DNA of 54,973 bases from a virus: positions 1-54,973 of the IMG/VR virus record IMGVR_UViG_3300025141_012176; one strand, 5' to 3'. A model generated the notes under the pieces. That model did not search any database and had not been told where the DNA came from. It saw only the letters and a program-made list of their open reading frames with translations. The position numbers were made by a program, and so were the translations under genes. Numbering within the stretch: position 1 is the stretch's first letter; each line of letters begins with the position of its first letter. Positions 36,880 to 44,826 of the stretch are shown piece by piece.

Positions 36880-37589
36880 ATCTTTCCATCTTCCCATTTA
36901 ACTTTAAAAACACGATACTTGATGCGCATCTTGTTTAGATTATTAACTACCTGCTTTGTATTCAGCCCAGTAATCTCCCTCAGATATAAGTAAATAGCTT
37001 TCTTGTTGAAAATTTCTATATCATCTGGGTGCTCTAGAAGTATTTTGACTGCTTCATATACTTTTTTCTCGTTGTCTTTCATCCCTTCAGGGTTCCAGCC
37101 GTCCATCTCGGACTTTAGACTAGCCCAGAATTGAGTCTTCGCTGTCTCCTCTAGCCATGGATTTTGTATAGACATAAACTCTAATTCAGAATCTCTGGAC
37201 ATGTTATCCAAATCGACTTCGGTGAAGCGCTTCTTCCGCTGTACTTTTACCTTATGAATAAACCAATTTTTTGTAATGACGCTAAAATAGGAGAAGGCTT
37301 TGTATCCCTTGCTCTGATCATATTTATCTAGTATTGTAGTCAGCCAGATTTTGCACTCTTCCCTAAGATCTGTTATGTTTGACAGTGTTGTGAATTTATA
37401 TGTAAATACAATCTTGTCAACCAACTCATTAAAAGCAGGGCCGATGAGGTTGACATATAACTCTGTGCGTCTTTTTATATCTTCAGTCTTGGCATATTCT
37501 ATTATCGCATCCTCATGGACTTGAGTAAAATAAAGTCTCTTTTGCTTTTTTCTCTTTGGCTTAGATGGCAGGTTCTTCGGTTTCGACAT
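36876..37589 (-). CDS. gp55: Late-transcription sigma factor, T4 gp55-like
   Basis: A 237-aa protein. The start at 37589 is chosen because the minus strand has GAAGGAGAGGATGATAATG, with GGAG nine bases ahead; earlier starts overlap the preceding gene heavily. A Lys-rich N-terminus is followed by an RNAP-binding sigma region 2-like segment: LREECKIWLTTILDKYDQSK, then AFSYFSVITKNWFIHKVKVQ and RKKRF. This D..KG..F..Y....I.N..I...K pattern is seen in gp55 and other group IV-like sigmas. The C-terminal segment (YLREITGLNTKQVVNNLNKM) looks like a helix-turn-helix. T4 gp55 (185 aa) directs host RNA polymerase to TATAAATA late promoters with the sliding clamp; such promoters are seen in this window. 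Confidence 0.75.
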   Translation of the reverse strand: MSKPKNLPSKPKRKKQKRLYFTQVHEDAIIEYAKTEDIKRRTELYVNLIGPAFNELVDKIVFTYKFTTLSNITDLREECKIWLTTILDKYDQSKGYKAFSYFSVITKNWFIHKVKVQRKKRFTEVDLDNMSRDSELEFMSIQNPWLEETAKTQFWASLKSEMDGWNPEGMKDNEKKVYEAVKILLEHPDDIEIFNKKAIYLYLREITGLNTKQVVNNLNKMRIKYRVFKVKWEDGKI

Positions 37590-37914
37590 TATCATCCTCT
37601 CCTTCTTCAACAATCTCGTCATCAGTTTCAACTAAGGTATATATGTCCCTATAGTCCTCCAGTTGTTGCGATAAATCTTTTGCATGCTCCAGGAGGAACC
37701 CTAAAGTCTCATCTCCATAATAATTTTCAAGACTATAAACCTTCTCCAAATGACTTTCAAAGCCCTCTATCATAGTTCTTAAATCTAACATGTTGCCCGA
37801 AACAAAGACTAAGCGCCGGAGCGCCTGTCTCGTATACCATATCAATCCAACATTTAAAATGATAGAAAAGAGTGCTAGCGCTGACAAGCATATGATAATC
37901 GTATATATATTCAT
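37561..37914 (-). CDS. Small single-pass membrane protein with acidic tail
   Basis: A 117-aa protein. Residues 3-27 (IYTIIICLSALALFSIILNV, then GLIWY) form one transmembrane helix, followed by a basic RQALRR cytoplasmic-side flank and a helical region (LRTMIEGFESHLEKVYSLEN). The tail is highly acidic (EEGEDDNVETEEP). Similar N-anchored proteins are common beside gp55 in marine T4-like phages, always without known function. It overlaps the sigma gene by 29 nt and the FmdB-like gene by 4 nt (ATGA), so it belongs to one polycistronic unit. Membrane anchoring of a host-interaction or lysis-timing function is possible but not shown. Confidence 0.6.
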   Translation of the reverse strand: MNIYTIIICLSALALFSIILNVGLIWYTRQALRRLVFVSGNMLDLRTMIEGFESHLEKVYSLENYYGDETLGFLLEHAKDLSQQLEDYRDIYTLVETDDEIVEEGEDDNVETEEPAI

Positions 37915-38171
37915 TTGTATTCCTCCTTTTTTATTCTTTCTTTTTCTGCTTTTAGATCTTCTTTGCTGTTCTCGATAAACTCTCTAACTGCTACCCCTAC
38001 TGGCTGTTCACCCGAACCCCCACTTGGTGATGTTGTGGTGAATGCAGATGGCAGCCTAGATAGAGAGCCGTTGGTGGCGCAGATGGCGCACACTTCCAAG
38101 TCCTCAGACATAGAATGATGTGTTTCAAATACGCCACCACAGTCCTCGCAGCGGTAAGAATATCTAGGCAT
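37911..38171 (-). CDS. FmdB-type zinc-ribbon protein
   Basis: An 86-aa protein starting MPRYSYRCEDCGGVFETHHS at the ATG at 38171, which overlaps the preceding stop (ATGCCTAG). Cys pairs CEDC and CAIC make a zinc ribbon of the FmdB/CxxC_CxxC_SSSS regulatory family, whose members begin MP.Y.Y.C..CG..FE. The linker is Ser/Thr/Gly-rich and the C-terminus is a charged helix (ENSKEDLKAEKERIKKEE). These small proteins are frequent in phages, and are thought to bind nucleic acid or partner proteins. Located in the small-gene cluster before the sigma factor. Confidence 0.7.
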   Translation of the reverse strand: MPRYSYRCEDCGGVFETHHSMSEDLEVCAICATNGSLSRLPSAFTTTSPSGGSGEQPVGVAVREFIENSKEDLKAEKERIKKEEYK

Positions 38172-38364
38172 CTTGTTCTTGACTCTCGTTATCAAACTTA
38201 ACAAGAGGGGGGTTCATTACCATGAGTCCCTCCTCAGAATTCTTAAGCTTGAATCCCTTGATCACAGGCACAATATCGCTCTGCTCCATCAAAGACTTCT
38301 GCAAAGCCATCATTAAAGCACCAACGGCTTGATCTGAAAGTTGCATATTTTGTTCTTTACTCAT
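38164..38364 (-). CDS. Small conserved T4-like phage protein
   Basis: A 66-aa protein, with the core LSDQAVGALMMALQKSLMEQ followed by SDIVPVIKGFKL and NPPLVKF. I recall a very similar small protein in cyanophages and other marine T4-like phages next to gp55-region genes; it has no assigned function. It overlaps the HAD gene upstream by 8 nt and the zinc-ribbon gene downstream by 8 nt. The amphipathic helix plus beta segment suggests a small adaptor protein. Confidence 0.6.
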   Translation of the reverse strand: MSKEQNMQLSDQAVGALMMALQKSLMEQSDIVPVIKGFKLKNSEEGLMVMNPPLVKFDNESQEQDA

Positions 38365-38668
38365 TATCTTCTCCTTTAAAAAATGCTTCTGAGCTTATGT
38401 TCTTGTCATCTACAAATAAATCATAGATTGGTTTGCCAAATTTCAAATCATGATATTTGACTCCCCATTTATCAAATTGTTTTTCTGTCACACTTCTCCA
38501 GTCAATTCCTGAGCCAGTTCCTCTGGCTGTCCAGTATGTGATTGTATTTCCTTCATCATAAAGTTGATTGATTTTCTCTATATTTTTCTTTATGGGTTCA
38601 GCTTTTGCATAGTCTCTATCATCAGGAGATACGCATATTGTCTCATCTATATCAACATATAAAATCAT
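38357..38668 (-). CDS. HAD-superfamily phosphatase, short capsule-type
   Basis: A 103-aa protein starting MILYVDIDETICVSPDDRDY; the ATG at 38668 overlaps the cytidylyltransferase stop as ATGA. HAD motif I is DIDET (D5, D7), motif II lies in YWTARGTGSG, and motifs III/IV are in GKPIYDLFVDDKN (K and DD). The fold is the compact cap-less C0 type found beside CMP-sugar synthetases in capsule and nonulosonate clusters, for example as a phosphatase acting on 9-phosphate intermediates before CMP activation. Here it follows directly after the cytidylyltransferase gene. Substrate is inferred from context. Confidence 0.7.
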   Translation of the reverse strand: MILYVDIDETICVSPDDRDYAKAEPIKKNIEKINQLYDEGNTITYWTARGTGSGIDWRSVTEKQFDKWGVKYHDLKFGKPIYDLFVDDKNISSEAFFKGEDNE

Positions 38669-39357
38669 TCTTGAGCCTGCTTTGCTTTGTATAGTGTTTC
38701 TGCTACACCGAATTGCCACTCATAGTCAACATCAAAAGTTTCTTCTTCCGGCACTACAAATAGTTCTGGGCTGTTGGGAGTGTAATCTCCCATCCAGACA
38801 TTCTCTCCCAAAGCAGGCATTGAGCCGGCATAAAGACAGTGCGCAGCCTCAAGGGTTGTACCCACCATCTTGGTGTTCAACACTGCCTCTCCTTCTGGCC
38901 ATTCTGTTATCAACTCGCCCTCTGTATTCCAAAAATAGTTTTTCTTCTCAATTACACCGAACAAACCATCAGAATCAGTTTGTAAATAGTGCCTTATAAA
39001 TTTATCAATAGTCTCTGTTGATAACAGACTGCAACAAGCATTGAACATCAAAACATACTTATAAGGAAGCTTATCCCACCATTCGAAGATTTCCGTCATC
39101 GGGGTACCCTCTGACTTGGCAGATTTTTCACTCCTCTCGAAAACATTGATTCCACGATTCTTGCCAATAGAAATAAGCTCTGGCTCGTGCGCTGCCAAAT
39201 AAAAGTTTTCTTTTGGAAGCACCTTGCTGTCCAAAACCTTATCTATGGCAATGTCTGTCAATGTACTACCAGCAAATGGACGAATCATCTTATTGGGGCA
39301 GCGTTGTGATCCCAGTCTAGCTTGAACGATCAAGCAAATATCTTTGATATTCTTCAC
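38665..39357 (-). CDS. Cytidylyltransferase, NeuA/PseF/SpsF-like
   Basis: A 230-aa Rossmann-like nucleotidyltransferase. The start is a GTG at 39357 with CAGGAG six bases upstream. The N-terminal signature is ICLIVQARLGSQRCPNKMIR, the nucleotide-binding loop of acylneuraminate cytidylyltransferase-like enzymes (usually PARGGSKG.PKKN; the QARLGS-R-P-K form is typical of the SpsF branch). EGTPMTEIFEWWD and VLMFNACCSLLSTETIDKFI follow in the expected places. The likely reaction is activation of a nonulosonic acid with CTP to give the CMP-sugar donor. It overlaps the preceding gene by 41 nt. Specificity cannot be read from sequence. Confidence 0.7.
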   Translation of the reverse strand: MKNIKDICLIVQARLGSQRCPNKMIRPFAGSTLTDIAIDKVLDSKVLPKENFYLAAHEPELISIGKNRGINVFERSEKSAKSEGTPMTEIFEWWDKLPYKYVLMFNACCSLLSTETIDKFIRHYLQTDSDGLFGVIEKKNYFWNTEGELITEWPEGEAVLNTKMVGTTLEAAHCLYAGSMPALGENVWMGDYTPNSPELFVVPEEETFDVDYEWQFGVAETLYKAKQAQE

Positions 39358-40183
39358 CTAAAACTCCTGTTAAAACTTGTGTGCTTATGTTGCACGGATG
39401 TCCGTGCCCTAAATTTCTAAACTTAACATCTTTTCCAATGTCATGCAAGAGATAATCCCATAAAACTAAGAATTGTTTAGAATATTTTTCAATTATTTCT
39501 TCTTCTTTATTGGAATTTTCTATCGCGCCAGTTTGATCTTTCTGTTTTTGAAACGCATGATAGTGTTTGCCAGAGAGTGGTGTCGGGATATAACCATCCA
39601 TCCCCGCTATGTGTATCTCTAAGGCGCCCAACAGTGTTGCGATGACAACCAATCTGGGTATGGCACCTATTTTTGAATGATATCGAGTGTGTGCCCAGAA
39701 AACCCTATCACCATATTTTGCTTTGAATTTTTTCATCTCTTTTGGATCTCTGCCGCAGTTTTCAAAACAAAGCATAGTGTTATGTTTTTCTAAATACTCA
39801 TGTAATTCTTTGTTAGAAAAACGAACTTCATCGCCAATATTAGCCAGAGAGACATTAATGCCTTTAACTCTATCATTCATGAAAAAATGATTTGTTGAGA
39901 AGACAAAATCATAATCATCTGCCTCCCAGTTGACTTCAGTTGTCGTTGGACCTGCTCCCAGAATTAAAATCTTCGAGCCTTTAAATCTATCTAGTCGACT
40001 GTTCACCTGATGAATAATTTCATCATCTACCAATGTCTTTCCTCCTCCTAAGTTGGGTACCAATATTTGCTTGACATAATCAATGCCTCTGCGTCGATTG
40101 TTGGCAAAAGTGGCGGCAGGCGAAATAAAAGAAGAGTCTGTTATAGAACTATTAAACCAATTTAGCTCTTTAGTCCATATCAT
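39317..40183 (-). CDS. DUF115/Maf-like sugar-transfer or pterin-kinase-like protein
   Basis: A 288-aa protein. Residues 68-90 (FKGSKILILGAGPTTTEVNW) have the glycine-rich GxGP(S/T) loop of the DUF115/6-HMP-kinase-like (MptE) superfamily. The Maf flagellin glycosyltransferases that attach pseudaminic or legionaminic acid belong to this group. Later segments VFSTNHFFM, VFWAHTRYHSK and IPRLVVIATLLGALEIHIAG, then MDGY, fit the second Rossmann half. The presence of a related domain in the 677-aa neighbour and of nonulosonate-making enzymes makes a transferase role plausible. It sits 24 bp downstream of the formyltransferase gene. A scaffold or other sugar enzyme cannot be excluded. Confidence 0.55.
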   Translation of the reverse strand: MIWTKELNWFNSSITDSSFISPAATFANNRRRGIDYVKQILVPNLGGGKTLVDDEIIHQVNSRLDRFKGSKILILGAGPTTTEVNWEADDYDFVFSTNHFFMNDRVKGINVSLANIGDEVRFSNKELHEYLEKHNTMLCFENCGRDPKEMKKFKAKYGDRVFWAHTRYHSKIGAIPRLVVIATLLGALEIHIAGMDGYIPTPLSGKHYHAFQKQKDQTGAIENSNKEEEIIEKYSKQFLVLWDYLLHDIGKDVKFRNLGHGHPCNISTQVLTGVLGEEYQRYLLDRSS

Positions 40184-40207
40184 AGCTTCCCCTCATTATT
40201 TTTCATT

Positions 40208-40858
40208 TTATTCTCCTAATTCTGCTAATTTAATTAATAATTTCTTACCATCTGATGTCCGAATGAACGCATTCGGATATGGATCTCCAAGCATGCGGAT
40301 CTTGTTGTAAAGGTGTTCGCCAGTTTGATTTTTAATCTCATCCAAAGAAATCTCGCTCTGTTCTGGCTTTCTCCTAGAAAAGTAAGTCGCCTTGCTGTCG
40401 TCCTGCTTTTCTGGCTGCATGCCTTCTCTAAGAATTTTAACAGTAAGAGATGTACCAATCTTTGTTAGTCTATCAAAAATTTCTGTTATTGTCCCAGAAA
40501 GAGATAGGGGGCCCTGTGCTACAACATCTCCTGCATCGTATTCTTCTCCAATAACAAACAGTGTTACCTTAGAGTTAACAACCCCTCTGATAATTTGATT
40601 CTGAATTGGGCTGCCTCCGCGGAACTCAGGAAGGGGAGAGGGATGAAGCATGATTGATTTATAATTTTTAAAAATCTCAGGCTCTATTTTCCAACTCCAT
40701 CCGTAAAAAAGAACAACATCCGGATTGTAATCCATAATAATTTTCTTGTCATATTTTTCTTTGGAGCCTATTACCAGTACTTCGTGTTCCGTATTTATCA
40801 AAAGATGCTCATAGATTCTTAGAGCCCAAGCACGATAGCCCACACATGCCACCCTCAT
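40208..40858 (-). CDS. Sugar N-formyltransferase-like protein
   Basis: A 216-aa protein of the methionyl-tRNA formyltransferase N-domain fold. The start at 40858 overlaps the deacetylase stop as ATGA with GAGGG seven bases ahead. The central motif is IMLHPSPLPEFRGGSPIQNQ, matching the HxSLLPxxRG loop with catalytic His; YDAGDVVAQG supplies the catalytic Asp. The usual Asn two residues before the His is Met here, as in a subgroup from O-antigen clusters. Such enzymes transfer formyl from N10-formyl-tetrahydrofolate to an amino sugar. Placed next to a PIG-L deacetylase, it may re-acylate an amine freed by that enzyme. A truncated tRNA-formyltransferase is unlikely because there is no C-terminal OB domain. 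Confidence 0.7.
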   Translation of the reverse strand: MRVACVGYRAWALRIYEHLLINTEHEVLVIGSKEKYDKKIIMDYNPDVVLFYGWSWKIEPEIFKNYKSIMLHPSPLPEFRGGSPIQNQIIRGVVNSKVTLFVIGEEYDAGDVVAQGPLSLSGTITEIFDRLTKIGTSLTVKILREGMQPEKQDDSKATYFSRRKPEQSEISLDEIKNQTGEHLYNKIRMLGDPYPNAFIRTSDGKKLLIKLAELGE

Positions 40859-41535
40859 TTGCATGCCCTCAATATCCTGAATGCTTCTGAGAATTCATTA
40901 CCGCTTTGCATTCCTCGAAACTTACTCAGGACTTCGATTCCACTATCGTTCCTAGGGTGAGGCCAGGGATTACCTTCTGTGTAATATTTTCTAAATGCCG
41001 AACATTTATTGTCGATGTCTTTTTCTGTAACGCTAAAAAACAAGTTGGGAGAAAAGCTATCTTTAAATCCCCACTCTGAACTGCTCAAGACTTCGTAACA
41101 CAAAACAGTTGCAACGCCGGAACCTAGTGTACTGGGACGGGTAGCAATCACCGTTGCATCATGAACCTTTCTGTGGTCTATGTTGCTATCCCCATCCCAG
41201 TGCGTAAAGACAGTATCTGGCTTAAATTCTTTCACATGCTTCTCTATAATTTTATTTATTTCGATCTGTGGTACCTGATCCAGCTTTCCACAAGGAAGAT
41301 TGTTGAAAAAAACCTGTGTCACTCGTAGTTCGTGCAAGGCATCCAATGCGGAATTATTTCTCTTTGTCAACTCTGCGCCATAATCTTCGCAGTCTGTATC
41401 CGAAAACCTACAGCTTGTACCCTCCGCAATAAAAACTACCCTGAACTCTGTTTGAGACTGAAATCTGCTCATGGTTGCGCCGCATCCCAAGATATCGTCA
41501 TCAGGGTGCGCTGCTATTATTAATGCTCTTTTCAT
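40855..41535 (-). CDS. PIG-L/LmbE-type N-acetylsugar deacetylase
   Basis: A 226-aa protein with the signature ALIIAAHPDDDILGCGATMS; HPDD provides zinc ligands and the general base. The second site DGDSNIDHRKVHDATVIATR contains the H-x(3)-H pair (HRKVH). PIG-L family enzymes are zinc-dependent de-N-acetylases acting on GlcNAc-linked substrates, mycothiol precursors or antibiotic intermediates; some are found with NeuB in surface polysaccharide clusters. It overlaps the GNAT gene by 35 nt upstream and the formyltransferase by 4 nt downstream. The pair suggests exchange of an N-acetyl for an N-formyl group on a sugar; that is inference. Confidence 0.8.
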   Translation of the reverse strand: MKRALIIAAHPDDDILGCGATMSRFQSQTEFRVVFIAEGTSCRFSDTDCEDYGAELTKRNNSALDALHELRVTQVFFNNLPCGKLDQVPQIEINKIIEKHVKEFKPDTVFTHWDGDSNIDHRKVHDATVIATRPSTLGSGVATVLCYEVLSSSEWGFKDSFSPNLFFSVTEKDIDNKCSAFRKYYTEGNPWPHPRNDSGIEVLSKFRGMQSGNEFSEAFRILRACK

Positions 41536-42055
41536 AATCCCCCCTTAACATAGACAAGATATAAGAATCATAGTATTTACCATCATAATAATAATGTTGC
41601 CTATGACATGCGTCGACAGAAAAACCTCTTTCTTTAAAGAAATCTAGTTTCTTATTGTCTATTTCATAAATCTCTGCCCATACCTTGTTCATGTTTAAAA
41701 AATGAAAAGCCCTCTTTAAAGCCAATTCAAAAGCATCAGGGGCGTACTTCTCGTCAATCCATGCAGCGTCATGTCCGATGTAGAAGTGCAAGTCGCAATG
41801 ACGATTTAACCAATCAATATAAGTGAACCCTGTTACCCCTATGGGCATGCTCTCTTTTTCTTGATCAGTTATCATAAACATTTCGAAATTATTATCGAAT
41901 GTCATGTCTTCATACCACTTATTCTTTTGCATCATTGAGAATTCTCGATATTCCCTAAAGTACTTTCTTAGGTTCTCATTGTTTCTCCACTTATGCAACA
42001 GCGGCAGATCTTCTTTTTCTATGGCACGGATGGCTATTTTGTTATATTCTACCAC
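41501..42055 (-). CDS. GNAT-family N-acetyltransferase (PseH-like)
   Basis: A 184-aa protein beginning with GTG at 42055. The GNAT fold is recognisable from IAIRAIEKEDLPLLHKWRNN (the RxxxxxDxxxxxxWRNN start typical of RimJ/RimL and PseH-like enzymes), the substrate/CoA region HCDLHFYIGHDAAWIDEKYA and the C-terminal DNKKLDFFKERGFSVDA (the NKxxxxxxxxxGF motif). PseH acetylates a 4-amino-dideoxy sugar nucleotide with acetyl-CoA in pseudaminic acid synthesis. The gene overlaps the SAF-containing synthase gene upstream and the deacetylase downstream, which favours a sugar substrate over a protein one. Confidence 0.7.
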   Translation of the reverse strand: MVEYNKIAIRAIEKEDLPLLHKWRNNENLRKYFREYREFSMMQKNKWYEDMTFDNNFEMFMITDQEKESMPIGVTGFTYIDWLNRHCDLHFYIGHDAAWIDEKYAPDAFELALKRAFHFLNMNKVWAEIYEIDNKKLDFFKERGFSVDACHRQHYYYDGKYYDSYILSMLRGDYEKSINNSSAP

Positions 42056-43116
42056 TTAAAATGCTCTCTGCGAAGATAATCTCCATGGATAATGTTCTTG
42101 TTAATCTCCAGTCCGGTCAAAGAATTTATGTCATTTACAGATATCGCATCGGGCGGACAAGGGCGCTGGAATTGGACAATAGATCTATCAAATGCTTCTC
42201 CTTGAGAGACATCTCTTGTTACTCTGATTGCTCTTCGTTGTAAAACCACAGTCTCTTGTTCGTTTGTTTGGACTTCTTTTGTGCCGTGTCCAATTGAAGA
42301 CTCTAACATCCTAGTGTCCTCAACCATTCTACTCCAGGTGTTTGGGTCCATTGAAAATGGATGGTCTGGGCCGGCTCGACTAGTGTCATCTGTAAAGTGT
42401 TTCTCAATCACTCTCGCGCCAAGAGCGATGGCGCCTAGGACAGTAACATGGCCATGAGTGTGATCGCTGAGGCCCAGAATCATGTTGGGATACATTGAAC
42501 GATATGTTTTCAGCACATTCAAGTTGATGTATTTAAGATTCTCCGAATCAGCAGTATAGTTTGTATTGCACTGCATAAGCACAAGCTGAGAATTGTGCTT
42601 CTGGATAATGTCAACCGCTGACTGCACTTCGCCTATCGTGCTAGCGCCGGTGGCCAAAAGAGTAGGCTTGCCCTTCTTTGCAACCTTCTCAAGCATCTCG
42701 TGCCACGCCGCATCTCCACTTCCTATCTTAAACGCCGGGACATGTTCATCTAGATAGTCAACCAAATCTAAATCATATGGCGTAGAGAAAAACGCAATTT
42801 CGAGTTCTTTGCATAACCCCTTAAGTTCCAGCGTCCAATCTAGCGGAACTTCAGCATCTTTATATACTTCAAAGATAGTCTTGTCCCAACTAGACTGGTG
42901 GCTGAACTTTCCGCCTAGGTTTTTAAATCCATAATCGCTTACATATTTTGTAACATCATGGTGCTGAAATTTAACGGCATCAGCGCCGGAATCTTTAGCT
43001 AGCTTGATTAGATCTTTTGCTCTTTGAATGTCTCCATCGTGATTTGCTGCAATATCAGCGATAAAGTAAGTCTTAGAGTCTTTTGAAATTAAGTCATTTC
43101 CTATTTTTATAATCAT
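42049..43116 (-). CDS. neuB: N-acetylneuraminate/pseudaminate synthase family enzyme with SAF domain
   Basis: A 355-aa full-length NeuB/PseI-type protein. The TIM-barrel part starts YFIADIAANHDGDIQRAKDL; ADAVKFQHHD, AFFSTPYDLDLVDYL, FKIGSGDAAWHEMLE, LLATGASTIGEVQSAV, LMQCNTNYTA, LGLSDHTHGH and VIEKHFTDD are in canonical order with metal and PEP-binding residues. The C-terminal 65 residues (QRRAIRVTRDVSQGEAFDRS onward) are the SAF/antifreeze-like domain that caps the partner active site. The enzyme condenses PEP with a 6-carbon acetamido sugar to a nine-carbon nonulosonic acid. It overlaps the SDR gene upstream and the GNAT gene downstream. Sialic, legionaminic and pseudaminic specificity cannot be told apart by eye. 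Confidence 0.88.
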   Translation of the reverse strand: MIIKIGNDLISKDSKTYFIADIAANHDGDIQRAKDLIKLAKDSGADAVKFQHHDVTKYVSDYGFKNLGGKFSHQSSWDKTIFEVYKDAEVPLDWTLELKGLCKELEIAFFSTPYDLDLVDYLDEHVPAFKIGSGDAAWHEMLEKVAKKGKPTLLATGASTIGEVQSAVDIIQKHNSQLVLMQCNTNYTADSENLKYINLNVLKTYRSMYPNMILGLSDHTHGHVTVLGAIALGARVIEKHFTDDTSRAGPDHPFSMDPNTWSRMVEDTRMLESSIGHGTKEVQTNEQETVVLQRRAIRVTRDVSQGEAFDRSIVQFQRPCPPDAISVNDINSLTGLEINKNIIHGDYLRREHFKW

Positions 43117-43870
43117 TTTCTAACATCTCCATTCCTTCTTTAAAGGAAAATAATTCATCAGGCATCTCTAAAACAAGTTGCTGACGCGGTGTTGACACTG
43201 GCCTAACCAACGAAGGATCTAAGTCCATTCTTTTTGCCACTTCTATGAGAAAATTATATTTGCTCATAATCTTATCGGAAGCGACAGTACACAGTGATTT
43301 TGAGAATTTCGAACTGTCGGTGCACTCTCTCTTTATAAATTTAGATAACTGACCAACATGTACAGGGTTGAAAAAACTATTCTCAAACCCATCGATTGGC
43401 TCTTTATTAGATAGCTTATTTATTGCCCACTCTGCAAGATTCGAAGGGCCAAAAAGATTTGTGCGGATTACTAAATTTCCTTCACTAGATAATGTTTTCT
43501 CTTCTCCAGCCTTCTTTGTTTCAAAATAAACACTTTTTTTATAATCATCTTTGTTCCACACAGGAATTGTTGAAATATAAATCAGTTTATCACAATGTTT
43601 TTTTAGCGTGTCGACGATTGTCGCATGCAGAGCAAGGCTTTCTTCCGCATTATCTTCGCATGCTCTCAAATCTGTGATGGCTGCCGTATGTATGATGATA
43701 GAATAGAATTTTCCAGATAGCCATTTTCTAGCTTCCTCTAGGTTCGTCAAATTCAAGTGCTCGCGGCCTTTTATCGTCTCGACGGGCATGCGCCTAAAGT
43801 CTTCAGACAATCTTGAGCCCAACATGCCATTTGAGCCGGTAATTAAGATCTTTCTATCCCTCAATGCCAA
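43094..43870 (-). CDS. RmlD-like SDR sugar reductase/epimerase
   Basis: A 258-aa extended short-chain dehydrogenase. RKILITGSNGMLGSRLSEDF holds the GxxGxxG NAD(P)-binding motif, followed by IIIHTAAITDLRACEDNAEE and a truncated active-site region (IYISTIPVWNKDD, then VYFETKKAGEEK, the Y-x-x-x-K pair). The RmlD/dTDP-4-dehydrorhamnose reductase branch is closest. Start codons are TTG: either 43870 or, with a better spaced AGGGG, 43864. It overlaps the dehydratase gene, so it probably reduces or epimerises the 4-keto sugar made by that enzyme. Confidence 0.7.
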   Translation of the reverse strand: MALRDRKILITGSNGMLGSRLSEDFRRMPVETIKGREHLNLTNLEEARKWLSGKFYSIIIHTAAITDLRACEDNAEESLALHATIVDTLKKHCDKLIYISTIPVWNKDDYKKSVYFETKKAGEEKTLSSEGNLVIRTNLFGPSNLAEWAINKLSNKEPIDGFENSFFNPVHVGQLSKFIKRECTDSSKFSKSLCTVASDKIMSKYNFLIEVAKRMDLDPSLVRPVSTPRQQLVLEMPDELFSFKEGMEMLENDYKNRK

Positions 43871-44825
43871 CCCCTACCTCAATAATTTTTCTTAAAGATG
43901 ATACATTGTTGTCGAGATGCAGGGAAGAGTTATACTCCAAACCCTCATATCTTTTGTCATATGTATGTTCTTTGTTTGTGTATTGAGGAGTAACCACCAT
44001 TAAGGTTTCATCAACTTCGTAGGTAAATGGAAGCTCTGTTTTAGCCAGCATATCCTCATGAATCTTTTCGCCGGGACGCATGCCGAGGACTACAGTGTCT
44101 GCATTTTCAACGCCAGTCATCTCCAATACCGCATCAAGTACCGTCTCAAGTTTATAAGAGTTTATCTTCGGAATAAATACCTCACCACCTTGCGTGGTTT
44201 CTAATGCAAGCAGAACAGTGTCGACTGCATCATCAAGCGTAAACAAGAACCTACTACAATCAAAAGATGTGATTGGAATTTGCTCATTATTTCTTACTTT
44301 TTCCATCCACAAAGGAATAAAAGAGCCACGACTTGCAATGACATTTCCGTATCGAACGGATGCGAAAACTGTGCTGCTAGAGTTGTAATCAAAGTTTGTA
44401 AATATTCTTTCGGCGATAAACTTACTGGAGCCATAAACATTTATTGGCTGGCATGCTTTGTCAGTAGAAATCAGCATACATTTCTTGACATCGTTTGCCA
44501 AAGCTGCTGTTGCAACATTTTGAGATCCCATGACATTTGTTTTTATACATTCATCTGGATGAAACTCCATATCGTCAACCCTCTTGAGGGCTGCTGCATG
44601 GATTACATAATCTGGCTTATGCAACCTCATTGTTGTGTCTATCTTCGTAAGATCTCGGACATCCCCAATCACTCTAATAATATCAGGATCAGAACCAAAG
44701 GCAAGCGCCTGCTTTGCCTCGTCCCGACTGTAAACGATTATCTTCCATCCCAGATTTTTAATCTTCTTAATCAAAGCCTTGCCCAGAGAGCCAGTGCCAC
44801 CGGTTATTAATATCTTCTTTCTCAA
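43854..44825 (-). CDS. UDP-sugar 4,6-dehydratase-like (PseB/CapD/FlaA1 family)
   Basis: A 323-aa extended SDR starting at a TTG (44825) with GGGGG just ahead. KKILITGGTGSLGKALIKKI carries GxxGxxG. VIGDVRDLTKIDTTMRLHKP, VIHAAALKRVDDMEFHPDEC, KTNVMGSQNV and LISTDKACQPINVYGSSKFI are signature blocks of the PseB/FlaA1 polysaccharide-biosynthesis family (D-K-A plus Y-x-x-x-K), then VRYGNVIASRGSFIPLW. Such enzymes dehydrate UDP-GlcNAc to a 4-keto-6-deoxy sugar, the first step towards pseudaminic and related sugars. Located after the short NeuB-like gene and overlapping the next SDR. Confidence 0.82.
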   Translation of the reverse strand: MRKKILITGGTGSLGKALIKKIKNLGWKIIVYSRDEAKQALAFGSDPDIIRVIGDVRDLTKIDTTMRLHKPDYVIHAAALKRVDDMEFHPDECIKTNVMGSQNVATAALANDVKKCMLISTDKACQPINVYGSSKFIAERIFTNFDYNSSSTVFASVRYGNVIASRGSFIPLWMEKVRNNEQIPITSFDCSRFLFTLDDAVDTVLLALETTQGGEVFIPKINSYKLETVLDAVLEMTGVENADTVVLGMRPGEKIHEDMLAKTELPFTYEVDETLMVVTPQYTNKEHTYDKRYEGLEYNSSLHLDNNVSSLRKIIEVGVGIEG

Positions 44826-44826
44826 A

